A DNA stretch of 64,000 bases from Hevea brasiliensis. Lineage: Eukaryota > Streptophyta > Magnoliopsida > Malpighiales > Euphorbiaceae. Shown here in pieces: positions 35,701-47,895 of the stretch (its first letter is position 1; every line of letters begins with the position of its first letter). The notes beneath the pieces are model-generated. The model did not search any database, had not been told where the DNA came from, and saw only the letters and a list, made by a program, of their open reading frames with translations. Where the stretch lies: positions 84,322,249 through 84,386,248 of the forward strand of contig NC_079504.1 in assembly GCF_030052815.1 (NCBI RefSeq). Reading direction: 5' to 3'. The position numbers and the translations under genes are program-made.

Positions 35701-36416
35701 AATGGAGTTTCAAGGTTTCTTCAATTCGCCATTTGAGAGAATTTTGAGGAAGATGGAATTTCAGATGGTGAGTGGACCATATCAGCCATATTTCAATGAT
35801 AAATTAATCCTATAGTGGTCCACTAACTAAAATTAAAACATATTATAAGTTAACTTTCAATTAATCCACATTTAACCCATTATTTCCACTATTTATTTTA
35901 GGTACCATCAAATTAATTTTTCATTTCATTTTCTAAGTGTAATACTATTTATTTTTAATGGACATTTAGGTCAAAAGACAATTCGGGATGTCAAATGACC
36001 ATAATGCCCCTGCTCGTGGCTTTCCGATTTTTCAGAATAATCGTATTTTGTCTGTTTTTTCGATTTCTCACTTTAATTTGTACTAATTATATAATTTTTC
36101 TTTGATATTTATAATGATATTTATACTTAAATAAGGTTCTATTTATGTCCAAAAAGTATTTTCCAGGTTCCCGCAGTCAGGTTAGTCAACGGTCCACGCC
36201 GTGACCTCCCGGTGCGGTCACCCATCGCTAGGTTTCCCGGCTCACTTACTCGGTTACATTTCTTTGCTATGATTTTTCCTTTGTTTTTCTTTTCTTGTAT
36301 TTCATTATTTTATGTCTCCTCACTCATATTGAAGTACGGTTCTAGGCATCCTAGCTGTCCGGACAACACTGGTCACCGGAGCAGTAGAACGCACTACCGA
36401 ACTTAGGGGTGTTACA
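32754..36416 (-). repeat. 5' (right) LTR of B2 (3,663 bp)
   Basis: Nearly identical to the left LTR over long stretches, including the same open frames at 34882-35369. Differences cluster at about 33270-33380, around 34150-34330 and at 36010-36220. Many lie at CAG, CTG or CCAGG motifs of the left copy. It ends GGGGTGTTACA before the TSD TTTGT. No gene is present. Confidence 0.93.
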
Positions 36417-36421
36417 TTTGT

Positions 36422-39400
36422 TACAAAATACCAAAATGAAACCTAGTGTCCTACCAATGCACTGTAGCCTGTGAGGTGACACGGACACTATGCGTAATCG
36501 TGAACGCTTACCAATCAGTGGTCTACTGGGCCTCTATCCAAATCTTGGCACTACGCGTTGCAAGAGCGACGCGCTAAGCATAAAGCTTAGTGGTGCCAAT
36601 AATACAAGAAAATATAATATGCAAATAAAATCATAATTTCTTAGCCATTGTGTTCATAAGAACTGAATAATTACCAACTTAATGTTTAGTCGAGGGCTAA
36701 TTACGTTTTATGATATTAACTTCTTCATGCATTTTGTTAATTATTTTCTTCATGATCTTGAGTTTCTTTGTATTCTATCGTAATCATTCCTGATATTTAA
36801 TTTTCGTATTTTCTTTAACAATCAGTTCAATTACAGTTATACTTTTCCATGCCCAAGTAACCTATCTTCGACGATCGGATCGGATAACGGAAGTTGGCAC
36901 CGACACCGCGTGCCTCGGCCGTCATACCATGGGACGCACGTCAACCATGTATGCAACAAGATGGCTAAAAAGCCATGATATCACATAATTGGCATAAAAG
37001 CCATGAATACGGGCATAAAAGCCATGAATACAGGCATAAAGCCTTTCGCAGTACTGCTAAAACAATACCTTATTGGCATGCCAATCTATCCAAACCAATC
37101 ACATTAGGCCTACTAGGGCATTTTGCACTTTCAAGTTTCACAATTTTTGAATTTCAAGTTTTCATGCCACTATTCATTTCATTAGTCAACTAAAATGTTG
37201 ACTTTTGCATAAACAATAGGTACATTGGTTTTAGTACTCCCAACATACCACATTTTGTATTAAAAACTTGTTGGTTTTAGTCACTTTCTCAAAGCTTAGG
37301 TCATTTTGGCAAAATTGCTAATTTTTGGTTTTGGTGTCACTATTCACCTCATTGGTCAACAAAAATGTTAACTTTTGGATAGAAAATAGGTGTATTGGTT
37401 TTAACACCCCAAACATACCACATTTTGTATTTAAAACTTGTTGGAAGTGATTACCATTACCATTTCTAGTCTTAAACCAAGGGAAACAAAATTTTCGGTT
37501 TTTGAAGCTTAACTTTACTATTCCATTAAGCACTGTTACAGTGGGAATTTGAAGAAATGGTAAACATGAAAGTTGTTCCTTATTTTGTCTAGTTGAATTT
37601 CTTTTTTTGAATCACTCCATTTGGAGTTTTTTAGCTCAAGTTATGGCCAAAATAAGTTTACTGTTTATGGGTACTGTTCCTGCTGAAATTTTGGGTTTTG
37701 GCAGATTTTGGTCCAACTTTGGTCAGTAATTTGACCAAGTTAAGTTCATAATTTGGTCTAACTTTCTTCATATGAAATGTTCTACCATGCCTTAGGTTTC
37801 CATCGGTTCAAGAATCTCCTAAATCCGAGTTTTCTAGAGAGAGTTATAGCCATCCAAACATTACTGTTCAAATGTAAATCTGCAGAGTTGCAGGTTTGAT
37901 AACTCAACTTTATTCAATAATTTGAATGGGTTAATGGCATAATTTGGGGTAGGTTTCTTCATGAAAGTTGTTTGTCTATATCCTATCTTGTTGCTGTAAA
38001 TATTTCAGGTCAATTTGACCACTCTACAGTGAGTTATGGCCAAATGAACAGTTACTGTTCATTTGGTCATTTCGCAGGGCTTTGTTGCAGGGTATCCGGA
38101 TTGGGGCCAAGTTTTGGCCCTCTTGCTTTGGTCTTTTGGGCATGGTTTCTTCAGTAAAAATGTGCCATTATAAGCCTAGTTTCATGTCCAATTGGCCAAA
38201 CATCAATTGGACCTACACAGCCAAAGTTATGGCAGTGCAAGTGGACTGAATTTTTAGTCCCTCCGCTGTCCCAGTGACCTACAACTTCACTTTGCAATCC
38301 TATTTTTCAGTCCATAATATGGTCAACATACCTAAAATGGTCACTAATTGACCATTAAAATGTGCTCTAACAATTTCATAAGCCAAATCAATTTTTCACT
38401 TCTCAAAACCCTAATGTCCAATTCAATTTGCCCATAAACCTCAATTAGCACACTAGTTCAACATCCATGCATATTCATACCTTAAACATCATTTCTATCC
38501 ACTCTAAATTCATTAAAACAATCAAACTCATCCTTCCTTAGGGCTGCCAAAAATCCAAGGGATGCATACACTTAACTTTTATTCATTTAATTTACAATTT
38601 CTCACTTATTTCAAGCTTCTAACATGGAATCAAAGAAGTATATATATAAGTAGGCACTAACCTCACTTTAACCTCTTGTAGGGCAGATTTCTCCAAGTTA
38701 AATCTTCATTTTCTTGTACTCTCTTGGCTGCCAAACACTTTCTCTAGGTCCAAGGATTCATTTTAGTGTTGGGGTCTTGAGGAAATATGGTGAGGAAGCA
38801 TGAGAAATGAAGCTTTTGTTTGAAAATCAATGGAGGGAGAAGAGGGAGATTCACGTTTTGGCTGAAGAAGAAGAAGGAAACAGTAGAATTTTGAGTCCAT
38901 TTGTCTCTTTTAATTATTTAAAAAAAGACTTATTGAATGGTAATTGGTGGAGGGTATGTAAATGACATCATGTGATGTCATTATCCCTAATTTCCTTCAT
39001 TTTTCTTTTCTTTTCTTTTCTACCACATTTCAATTTAATTTTTAGCAATATTTCTTCATATTTTATGTCATATTAATTATTTACTTAACTGGACAAGTCG
39101 GCCAAAAATCACCTCTGAAGGCGAAATGACCAAAATGCCCTCCGTTTGGCTTAACGGGTCAAAATTGTCTGTACCAATTGAAAAATTTTTCTAAATATTT
39201 TCTTGGCATTCTAATGCCATAGGAACCTCAATGACCCTTCTCTGGAGTTCCAAAAATTATTTTATAATTTTTCCCCCGGGTCTAGGGCTCCTCGTTGTGA
39301 GAACCGCAACTTACCTCTGGTTACCTATCGCTTGGGCACCGGTTCTTTTGACTTAACTGTATTTTATTTCTAAAATTTTTACTAAATTTTTCTCATTAAT

Positions 39401-39519
39401 ATTTGAGTTAATTATGGTCCCTCACTTTGATTTGAATATTTTTCCGGACGTTCTAGCTGTCCGGACCGACACCGATCACCTAACAGAGATCATGTGAATT
39501 GCTCTGGGAGGATGTTACA
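36422..39519 (-). repeat. Array LTR1, second segment
   Basis: Continues LTR1 after B2 and ends GGGAGGATGTTACA. Total LTR1 length is 3,555 bp without the insertion. It contains two-and-a-half copies of a 21-base GGCATAAAAGCCATGAATAC unit (36990-37045) and degenerate internal repeats at about 37540-38260. A TATA-like TATATATA stretch lies near 38638-38652. Open frames on both strands (36975-37193, 37318-37533, 37972-38157) recur in LTR2 and LTR3 because the LTRs are copies, and have no known domain. Confidence 0.92.
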
Positions 39520-39874
39520 ACTCTTCCCCTCTTATTTAAATTTTGTCCTCGAAATTTATCCAATGTAAATAGCGAAGGAGCTACTACCTCTTTATTTCTT
39601 CACCTTTCCGTGTTATCCTACTTCACTTTCTCCTTAGTCTCAATCCTATCCTCAAACAGTTATGTACTCATCCTTTTTCATCTTAAATACAGTCTCTTTC
39701 TCATCTCCATTCGCTATCTCATTGTCTCTTCACTCTCTTATTCCATGCCTTAACCTAAAATAAACAGGAAATACAGATCTGCAATAGTGTCACCTCGACT
39801 CTTATGAATGCAATGCATGATATGCAATCTATCTAGGTCCAGAAATGCCTAAACCGCGCTCTGATACCACTAAA
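39520..39874 (-). other. Array internal segment 1 (355 bp)
   Basis: In element orientation it starts with the primer site TGGTATCAGAGC (39858-39869), has a short leader homologous to the A1 leader (the GATCTG(C/T) and AATGCATGATATG parts), and ends with the last pol codons (KFRGQN-like) and a purine tract AAGAGGGGAAGAG (39521-39533). Gag and pol are entirely absent. The plus-strand open frame at 39499-39753 opposes the element and is not supported. Confidence 0.88.
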
Positions 39875-42800
39875 TGTGTCACCCCTTACCCGACTACAGT
39901 GTAGCCGAGCAAGTTATGCCACTCAGTGTGCCGGAGCACTCTATTTTATCTTAATTCATTTTTATCATGGTTTTGAATACAATTTGTGAAATATAATTCA
40001 TTTAAGCCATTTATCGAAATTATTATTTATTTGAGGTTCCGAAAATTTTAAAGAAAATCCGGCAGAGTACCGGCTAAAAATGGAGAAAACAGCTTCTTGA
40101 ACTCGTGAAAAACACTTCCAATTATCATATTCAATCAATCCCAACTCCAATTATCAAGATCTCAATATTTTTCAACCATTCGTTTCTCAATCATTCATCT
40201 CATTTGTTAATCATGTACAAGTCATAAATAGGCATTCACTCTTCCATTCACAAATACAATTTTCATTATTTACATGAACATCAAAATATGTTACATAAGT
40301 TCAATTACATATGAGAAAATAAACATTTGTTACAAAATACCAAAATGAAACCTAGTGTCCTACCAATGCATCAGAGTTTGTGAGGTGACACGGACACTAT
40401 GCGAATCGTGGAACCGCCTTACGAATCAAGTGGTTTATCGGGCCCTCTGTCCAAATCTTTCGCCTACGCGTTGCAAGAGCGACGCGCTAAGCATAAAGCT
40501 TAGTGGTGCCAATAATACAAGAAAATATAATATGCAAATAAAATCATAATTTCTTAGCCATTGTGTTCATAAGAACTGAATAATTACCAACTTAATGTTT
40601 AGTCGAGGGCTAATTATGTTTTATGATATTAACTTCTTCATGCATTTTGTTAATTATTTTCTTCATGATCTTGAGTTTCTTTGTATTCTATCGTAATCAT
40701 TCCTGATATTTAATTTTTGTATTTTCTTTAACAATCGTTCAATTACGCTTATACTTTTCCATGCCCAAATAACCTATCTCGACGATCGGATCGATAACGG
40801 GTCGTTGGCACTGGACACCGTGGTGCCTCAGGCCGTCATACCATGGGACACAGAACGTCAACCATGTATGCAGTTAGTATGGCTAAAAAGCCATGATATC
40901 ACATAATTGGCATAAAAGCCATGAATACGGGCATAAAATCCATGAATACGGGCATAAAGCCATGAATACAGGCATAAAGCCTTTCGCAGTACTGCTAAAA
41001 CAATACCTTATTGGCATGCCAATCTATCCAAACCAATCACATTAGGCCTACTAGGGCATTTTGCACTTTTAAGTTTCACAATTTTTGAATTTCAAGTTTT
41101 CATGTCACTATTCATTTCATTAGTCAACTAAAATGTTGACTTTTGCATAAACAATAGGTACATTGGTTTTAGTACTCCCAACATACCACATTTTGTATTC
41201 AAAATTTGTTGGTTTTAGTCACTTTCTCAAAGCTTAGGTCATTTTGGCAAAATTGCCAATTTTTGGTTTTGGTGTCACTATTCACCTCATTGGTCAACAA
41301 AAATGTTGACTTTTGGATAGAAAATAGGTGTATTGGTTTTAACACCCCAAACATACCACATTTTGTATTTAAAACTTGTTGGAAGTGATTACCATTACCA
41401 TTTCTAGTCTTCAACCAAGGGAAACAAAATTTTCGGTTTTTGAAGCTTAACTTTACTATTCCATTAAGCACTGTTACAGTGGGAATTTGAAGAAATGGTA
41501 AACATGAAAGTTGTTCCTTATTTTTTCTAGTTGAATTTCTTTTTTTGAATCACTCCATTTGGACTTTTGTAGCTCAAGTTATGGCCAAAATAAGTTTACT
41601 GTTTATGGGTACTGTTCCTGCTGAAATTTTGGGTTTTGGCAGATTTTGGTCCAACTTTGGTCAGTAATTTGACTAAGTTAAGTTCATAATTTGGTCTAAC
41701 TTTCTTCATATAAAATGTTCTACCATGCCTTAGGTTTCCATCGGTTCAAGAATCGCCTAAATCCGAGTTTTCTAGAGAGAGTTATAGCCATCCAAACATT
41801 ACTGTTCAAATGTAAATCTGCAGAGTTGCAGGTTTGATAACTCAACTTTGTTCAATAATTTGAATGGGTTAATGGCATAATTTGGGGTAGGTTTCTTCAT
41901 GAAAGTTGTTTGTCTATATCCTATCTTATTGCTGTAAATATTTCAGGTCAATTTGACCACTCTACAGTGAGTTATGGCCAAATGAACAGTTGGTCATTTC
42001 TGCAGGGGCTGTTTGCAGGGTATCCGGATTGGGGCCAAGTTTTGGCCCTCTTGCTTTGGTCTTTTGGGCATGGTTTCTTCAGCAAAAATGTGCCATTATA
42101 AGCCTAGTTTCATGTCCAATTGGCCAAACATCAATTGGACCTACACAGCCAAAGTTATGGCAGTGTAAGTGGACTGAATTTTCAGTCCCTCTACTGCTGT
42201 CCCAGGGCAGCCTACAACTTCACTTTGCAATCCTATTTTTCAGTCCATAATATGGTCAACTTACCTAAAATGGTCACTAATTGACCATTAAAATGTGCTC
42301 TAACAATTTCAAAAGCCAAATCAATTTTTCACTTCTCAAAACCCTAATGTCCAATTCAATTTGCCCATAAACCTCAATTAGCACACTAGTTCAACATCCA
42401 TGCATATTCATACCTTAAACATCATTTCTATCCACTCTAAATTCATTAAAACAATCAAACTCATCCTTCCTTAGGGCTGCCAAAAATCCAAGGGATGCAT
42501 ACACTTAACTTTTATTCATTTAATTTACAATTTCTCACTTATTTCAAGCTTCTAACATGGAATCAAAGAAGTATATATATAAGTAGGCACTAACCTCACT
42601 TTAACCTCTTGTAGGGCAGATTTCTCCAAGTTAAATCTTCATTTTCTTGTACTCTCTTGGCTGCCAAACACTTCCTCTAGGTCCAAGGATTCATTTTAGT
42701 GTTGGGGTCTTGAGGAAATATGGTGAGGAAGCATGAGAAATGAAGCTTTTGTTTGAAAATCAATGGAGGGAGAAGAGGGAGAGATTCACGTTTTGGCTGA

Positions 42801-43457
42801 AGAAGAAGAAGGAAACAGCAGAATTTTGAGTCCATTTGTCTCTTTTAATTATTTAAAAAAAGACTTATTGAATGGTGATTGGTGGAGGGTATGTAAATGA
42901 CATCATGTGATGTCATTATCCCTAATTTCCTTCATTTTTCTTTTCTTTTTTTTTCTACCACATTTCAATTTAATTTTTAGCAATATTTCTTCATATTTTA
43001 TGCATATTAATTATTTACTTAACTGGACAAGTCGGTCAAAAATCACCTCTGAAGGCGAAATGACCAAAATGCCCTCCGTTTGGCTTAACGAGTCAAAATT
43101 GTCTGTACCAATTGAAAAATTTTTCTAAATATTTTCTTGGCATTCTAATGCCATAGGAACCTCAATGACCCTTCTCTGGAGTCCCAAAAATTATTTTATA
43201 ATTTTTCCCCTGGGTCTAGGGTTCCTCGTTGCGAGAACCGCAACTTACCTCTGGTTACCCATCGCTTGGGCACCGGTTCTTTTGACTTAACTGTATTTTA
43301 TTTCTAAAATTTTTACTAAATTTTTCTCATTAATATTTGAGTTAATTATGGTCCCTCACTTTGATTTGAATATTTTTCCGGACGTTCTAGCTGTCCGGAC
43401 CGACACCGGTCACCGGAACAGTAGACTGTGCGGAATTGCTACCGGGAGGATGTTACA
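39875..43457 (-). repeat. Array LTR2 (3,583 bp)
   Basis: TGTGTCACCCCTTACCCGAC to ACCGGGAGGATGTTACA. It is very close to LTR3 and LTR1. It has one more 21-24-base GGCATAAA(A)..CCATGAATAC unit (40909-40982) than the others. Differences from LTR3 cluster at 40370-40480 and 40730-40880. Confidence 0.93.
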
Positions 43458-43812
43458 ACTCTTCCCCTCTTATTTAAATTTCGTCCTCGAAATTTATCCA
43501 ATGTAAATAGCCAAGGAGCTACTACCTCTTTATTTCTTCACCTTTCCGTGTTATCCTACTTCACTTTCTCCTTAGTCTCAATCCTATCCTCAAACAGTTA
43601 TGTACTCATCCTTTTTCATCTTAAATACAGTCTCTTTCTCATCTCCATTCGCTATCTCATTGTCTCTTCACTCTCTTATTCCATACCTTAACCTAAAATA
43701 AACAGGAAATACAGATCTGCAATAGTGTCACCTCGACTCTTATGAATGCAATGCATGATATGCAATCTATCTAGGTCTAGAAACGCCTAAACCGCGCTCT
43801 GATACCACTAAA
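43458..43812 (-). other. Array internal segment 2 (355 bp)
   Basis: Same length as segment 1 and nearly identical. The primer site TGGTATCAGAGC is at 43796-43807 (minus) and the purine tract at 43459-43471. It has no coding sequence apart from the pol tail remnant next to the purine tract. Confidence 0.88.
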
Positions 43813-46800
43813 TGTGTCACCCCTTACCCGACTGCAGTGTAGCCGAGCAAGTTATGCCACTCAGTGTGCCGGAACACTCTATTTTATCTTAATTCATTTT
43901 TATCATGGTTTTGAATACAATTTGTGAAATATAATTCATTTAAGCCATTTATCGAAATTATTATTTATTTGAGGTTCCGAAAATTTTATAGAAAATCCGG
44001 CAGAGTACCGGCTAAAAATGGAGAAAACAGTTCTTCGGAACCTGTGAAAAACACTTCCAATTATCATATTCAATCAATCCCAACTCCAATTATCAAGATC
44101 TCAATATTTTTCAACCATTCATTTCTCAATCATTCATCTCATTTGTTAATCATGTACAAGTCATAAATAGGCATTCACTCTTCCATTCACAAATACAATT
44201 TTCATTATTTACATGAACATCAAAATATGTTACATAAGTTCAATTACATATGAGAAAATAAACATTTGTTACAAAATACCAAAATGAAACCTAGTGTCCT
44301 ACCAATGCACTGTAGCCTGTGAGGTGACACGGACACTATGCAGAACTGTGAACTGCCTTACCGAATCCGTGGTCTACTGGGCCCTCTGTCCAAATCTTCA
44401 GTACCTACGCGTTGCAAGAGCGACGCGCTAAGCATAAAGCTTAGTGGTGCCAATAATACAAGAAAATATAATATGCAAATAAAATCATAATTTCTTAGCC
44501 ATTGTGTTCATAAGAACTGAATAATTACCAACTTAGTGTTTAGTCGAGGGCTAATTACGTTTTATGATATTAACTTCTTCATGCATTTTGTTAATTATTT
44601 TCTTCATGATCTTGAGTTTCTTTGTATTCTATCGTAATCATTCCTGATATTTAATTTTCGTATTTTCTTTAACAATCAGTTCAATTACAGTTATACTTTT
44701 CCATGCCCAAGTAACCTATACTGGACGACTGGACTGGATAACGGGTCGTTGGCACTGGACACCGCGGTGCCTCGGGCCGTCATACCATGGGACGCAGAAC
44801 GTCAACCACGTGATCAAGATGGCTAAAAAGCCATGATATCACATAATTGGCATAAAAGCCATGAATACGGGCATAAAAGCCATGAATACAGGCATAAAGC
44901 CTTTCGCAGTACTGCTAAAACAATACCCTATTGGCATGCCAATCTATCCAAACCAATCACATTAGGCCTACTAGGGCATTTTGCACTTTTAAGTTTCACA
45001 ATTTTTGAATTTCAAGTTTTCATGTCACTATTCATTTCATTAGTTAACTAAAATGTTGACTTTTGCATAAACAATAGGTACATTGGTTTTAGTACTCCCA
45101 ACATACCACATTTTGTATTCAAAACTTGTTGGTTTTAGTCACTTTCTCAAAGCTTAGGTCATTTTGGCAAAATTGCCAATTTTTGGTTTGGTGTCACTAT
45201 TCACCTCATTGGTCAACAAAAATGTTGACTTTTGGATAGAAAATAGGTGTATTGGTTTTAACACCCCAAACATACCACATTTTGTATTTAAAACTTGTTG
45301 GAAGTGATTACCATTACCATTTCTAGTCTTAAACCAAGGGAAACAAAATTTTCGGTTTTTGAAGCTTAACTTTACTATTCCATTAAACACTGTTACAGTG
45401 GGAATTTGAAGAAATGGTAAACATGAAAGTTGTTCGTTATTTTGTCTAGTTGAATTTCTTTTTTTGAATCACTCCATTTGGAGTTTTGTAGCTCAAGTTA
45501 TGGCCAAAATAAGTTTCTTGTTACTGCATCGTTCTCGCTGAAATTTTGGGTTTTGGCAGATTTTGGTCCAACTTTGGTCAGTAATTTGACCAAGTTAAGT
45601 TCATAATTTGGTCTAACTTTCTTCATATGAAATGTTCTACCATGCCTTAGGTTTCCATCGGTTCAAGAATCGCCTAAATCCGAGTTTTCTAGAGAGAGTT
45701 ATAGCCATCCAAACATTACTGTTCAAATGTAAATCTGCAGAGTTGCAGGTTTGATAACTCAACTTTGTTCAATAATTTGAATGGGTTAATGGCATAATTT
45801 GGGGTAGGTTTCTTCATGAAAGTTGTTTGTCTATATCCTATCTTGTTGCTGTAAATATTTCAGGTCAATTTGACCACTCTACAGTGAGTTATGGCCAAAT
45901 GAACAGTTACTATTCATTTGGTCATTTCTGCAGGGGCTGTTTGCAGGGTATCCGGATTGGGGCCAAGTTTTGGTCCTCTTGCTTTGGTCTTTTGGGCATG
46001 GTTTCTTCAGTAAAAATGTGCCATTATAAGCCTAGTTTCATGTCCAATTGGCCAAACATCAATTGGACCTACACAGCCAAAGTTATGGCAGTGCAAGTGG
46101 ACTAAATTTTCAGTCCCTCTACTGCTGTCCTAGGGCAGCCTACAACTTCACTTTGCAATCCTATTTTTCAGTCCATAATATGGTCAACTTACCTAAAATG
46201 GTCACTAATTGACCATTAAAATGTGCTCTAACAATTTCATAAGCCAAATCAATTTTTCACTTCTCAAAACCCTAATGTCCAATTCAATTTGCCCATAAAC
46301 CTCAATTAGCACACTAGTTCAACATCCATGCATATTCATACCTTAAACATCATTTCTATCCATTCTAAATTCATTAAAACAATCAAACTCATCCTTCCTT
46401 AGGGCTGCCAAAAATCCAAGGGATGCATACACTTAACTTTTATTCATTTAATTTACAATTTCTCACTTATTTCAAGCTTCTAACATGGAATCAAAGAAGT
46501 ATATATATAAGTAGGCACTAACCTCACTTTAACCTCTTGTAGGGCAGATTTCTCCAAGTTAAATCTTCATTTTCTTGTACTCTCTTAGCTGCCAAACACT
46601 TCCTCTAGGTCCAAGGATTCATTTTAGTGTTGGGGTCTTGAGGAAATATGGTGAGGAAGCATGAGAAATGAAGCTTTTGTTTGAAAATCAATGGAGGGAG
46701 AAGAGGGAGAGATTCACGTTTTGGCTGAAGAAGAAGAAGGAAACAGCAGAATTTTGAGTCCATTTGTCTCTTTTAATTATTTAAAAAAAGACTTATTGAA

Positions 46801-47381
46801 TGGTGATTGGTGGAGGGTATGTAAATGACATCATGTGATGTCATTATCCCTAATTTCCTTCATTTTTCTTTTCTTTTCTACCACATTTCAATTTAATTTT
46901 TAGCATTATTTCTTCATATTTTATGTCATATTAATTAGTTACTTAACTGGAAAAGTTGGCCAAAAATCACCTCTGAAGGCGAAATGACCAAAATGCCCTC
47001 CGTTTGGCTTAACGGGTCAAAATTGTCTGTACAGATTAAAAATTTTTTCTAAATATTTTCTTGGCATTCTAATGCCATAGGAACCTCAATGACCCTTCTT
47101 TGGAGTCCCAAAAATTATTTTATAATTTTTCCCCCGGGTCTAGGGCTCCTCGTTGCGAGAACCGCAACTTACCTCTGGTTACCCATCGCTCGGGCACCGG
47201 TTCTTTTGACTTAACTGTATTTTATTTCTAAAATTTTTACTAAATTTTTCTCATTAATATTTGAGTTAATTTTGGTCCCTCACTTTGATTTGAATATTTT
47301 TCCGGACGTTCTAGCTGTCGGGACCGACACCGGTCACCGGAACAGTAGACTGTTCGGAATTGCTACCGGGATGATGTTACA
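43813..47381 (-). repeat. Array LTR3 (3,569 bp), 5' end of the array
   Basis: TGTGTCACCCCTTACCCGAC to GGGATGATGTTACA, followed by the TSD CTCCC (47382-47386). This is the upstream LTR in element orientation. The internal repeats at 45410-46100 and the short unit array at 44849-44903 match the other two LTRs. Confidence 0.93.
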
Positions 47382-47386
47382 CTCCC

Positions 47387-47881
47387 TTCTCTTTCTCTTC
47401 ATCTTTCATCTATTCCAAGAGATTAGCAAATAATCTCTTGAATTAAAAATACTAGAAATTGTTTCTAGTGTCCTGTTTACATCTTTAATCTCTTAAAAGG
47501 AAAAATTTGATTTTCTAATTAATAGAAAAAGCTTTAAAAGCTATTCAAGGGCTGCCATAGGTGAACATGGTGTGGACATGCTAGAGGGACAACATCTGGT
47601 GTCCTGAAGACGCATCCGAAAGGCATAAATACACTGCAGTGCATCAAGAGGTTAGTGTATTTATTCTTGATCTCATCTAGGGTTCTAAAATTAATCTGAT
47701 TAATTTTTAAAATCTTAAATGGCAAATACAGATCCAAAAACATATTAAAAGAGTTTTAATATGTTGTTTATCATTGAAATCAAATAGATAAAAATAAATC
47801 TTGCATGATGCATGTGACCTTAGGTGAAAATTTTTGAATTCAATAGTATAAACTTGATTTTTTCACGCTTCTATTCCTTCA
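47387..47881 (+). repeat. 5' LTR of Copia-2, last 495 bp
   Basis: Continues the LTR after the array insertion and ends CGCTTCTATTCCTTCA. It contains the 12-bp stem hairpin at 47739-47765. It joins 23854 by alignment to the 3' LTR at about 56940. The minus-strand open frame 47534-47743 is not supported as a gene. Confidence 0.92.
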
Positions 47882-47883
47882 AT

Positions 47884-47895
47884 TGGTATTAGAGC
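47884..47895 (+). other. Primer-binding site of Copia-2
   Basis: TGGTATTAGAGC begins two bases after the LTR end. One base differs from the usual TGGTATCAGAGC. It confirms plus orientation. Confidence 0.88.

Larger units (their letters stand above)
24312..36416 (-). mobile_element. Gypsy element B2 (Del/Tekay-like), 12.1 kb, both LTRs present
   Basis: The LTRs are 24312-27997 and 32754-36416, with an exact TSD TTTGT. The minus-strand order from the right is LTR, primer site, gag, protease, RT, RNase H, integrase with GPY/F region, chromodomain-like tail, purine tract and LTR. The LTRs are nearly identical apart from clustered differences, so the insertion is recent and is the innermost layer of the nest. 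Coding parts are recognisable along their full length but carry many small indels. Some may be sequence errors. Confidence 0.95.
23855..47381 (-). mobile_element. Family-A array: LTR-int-LTR-int-LTR, non-autonomous
   Basis: Three family-A LTRs alternate with two 355-bp internal segments, all in minus orientation, and one exact TSD (CTCCC) surrounds the whole unit. LTR1 is 23855-24311 plus 36422-39519, LTR2 is 39875-43457 and LTR3 is 43813-47381. The outer ends are TGTGACACC and GATGTTACA. The internal segments have a primer site and a purine tract but no gag or pol, so this is a deletion derivative with large LTRs. B2 is inserted in LTR1. LTR2 and LTR3 look nearly identical, so the array is young. 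Confidence 0.93.

Noticed and set aside
43428..43691. Plus-strand 87-codon frame in the array internal segment, similar to 39499-39753
   Set aside because: It runs opposite to the primer site and purine tract of the segment. Its conservation is explained by recent duplication, and the hydrophobic composition comes from T/C-rich DNA.
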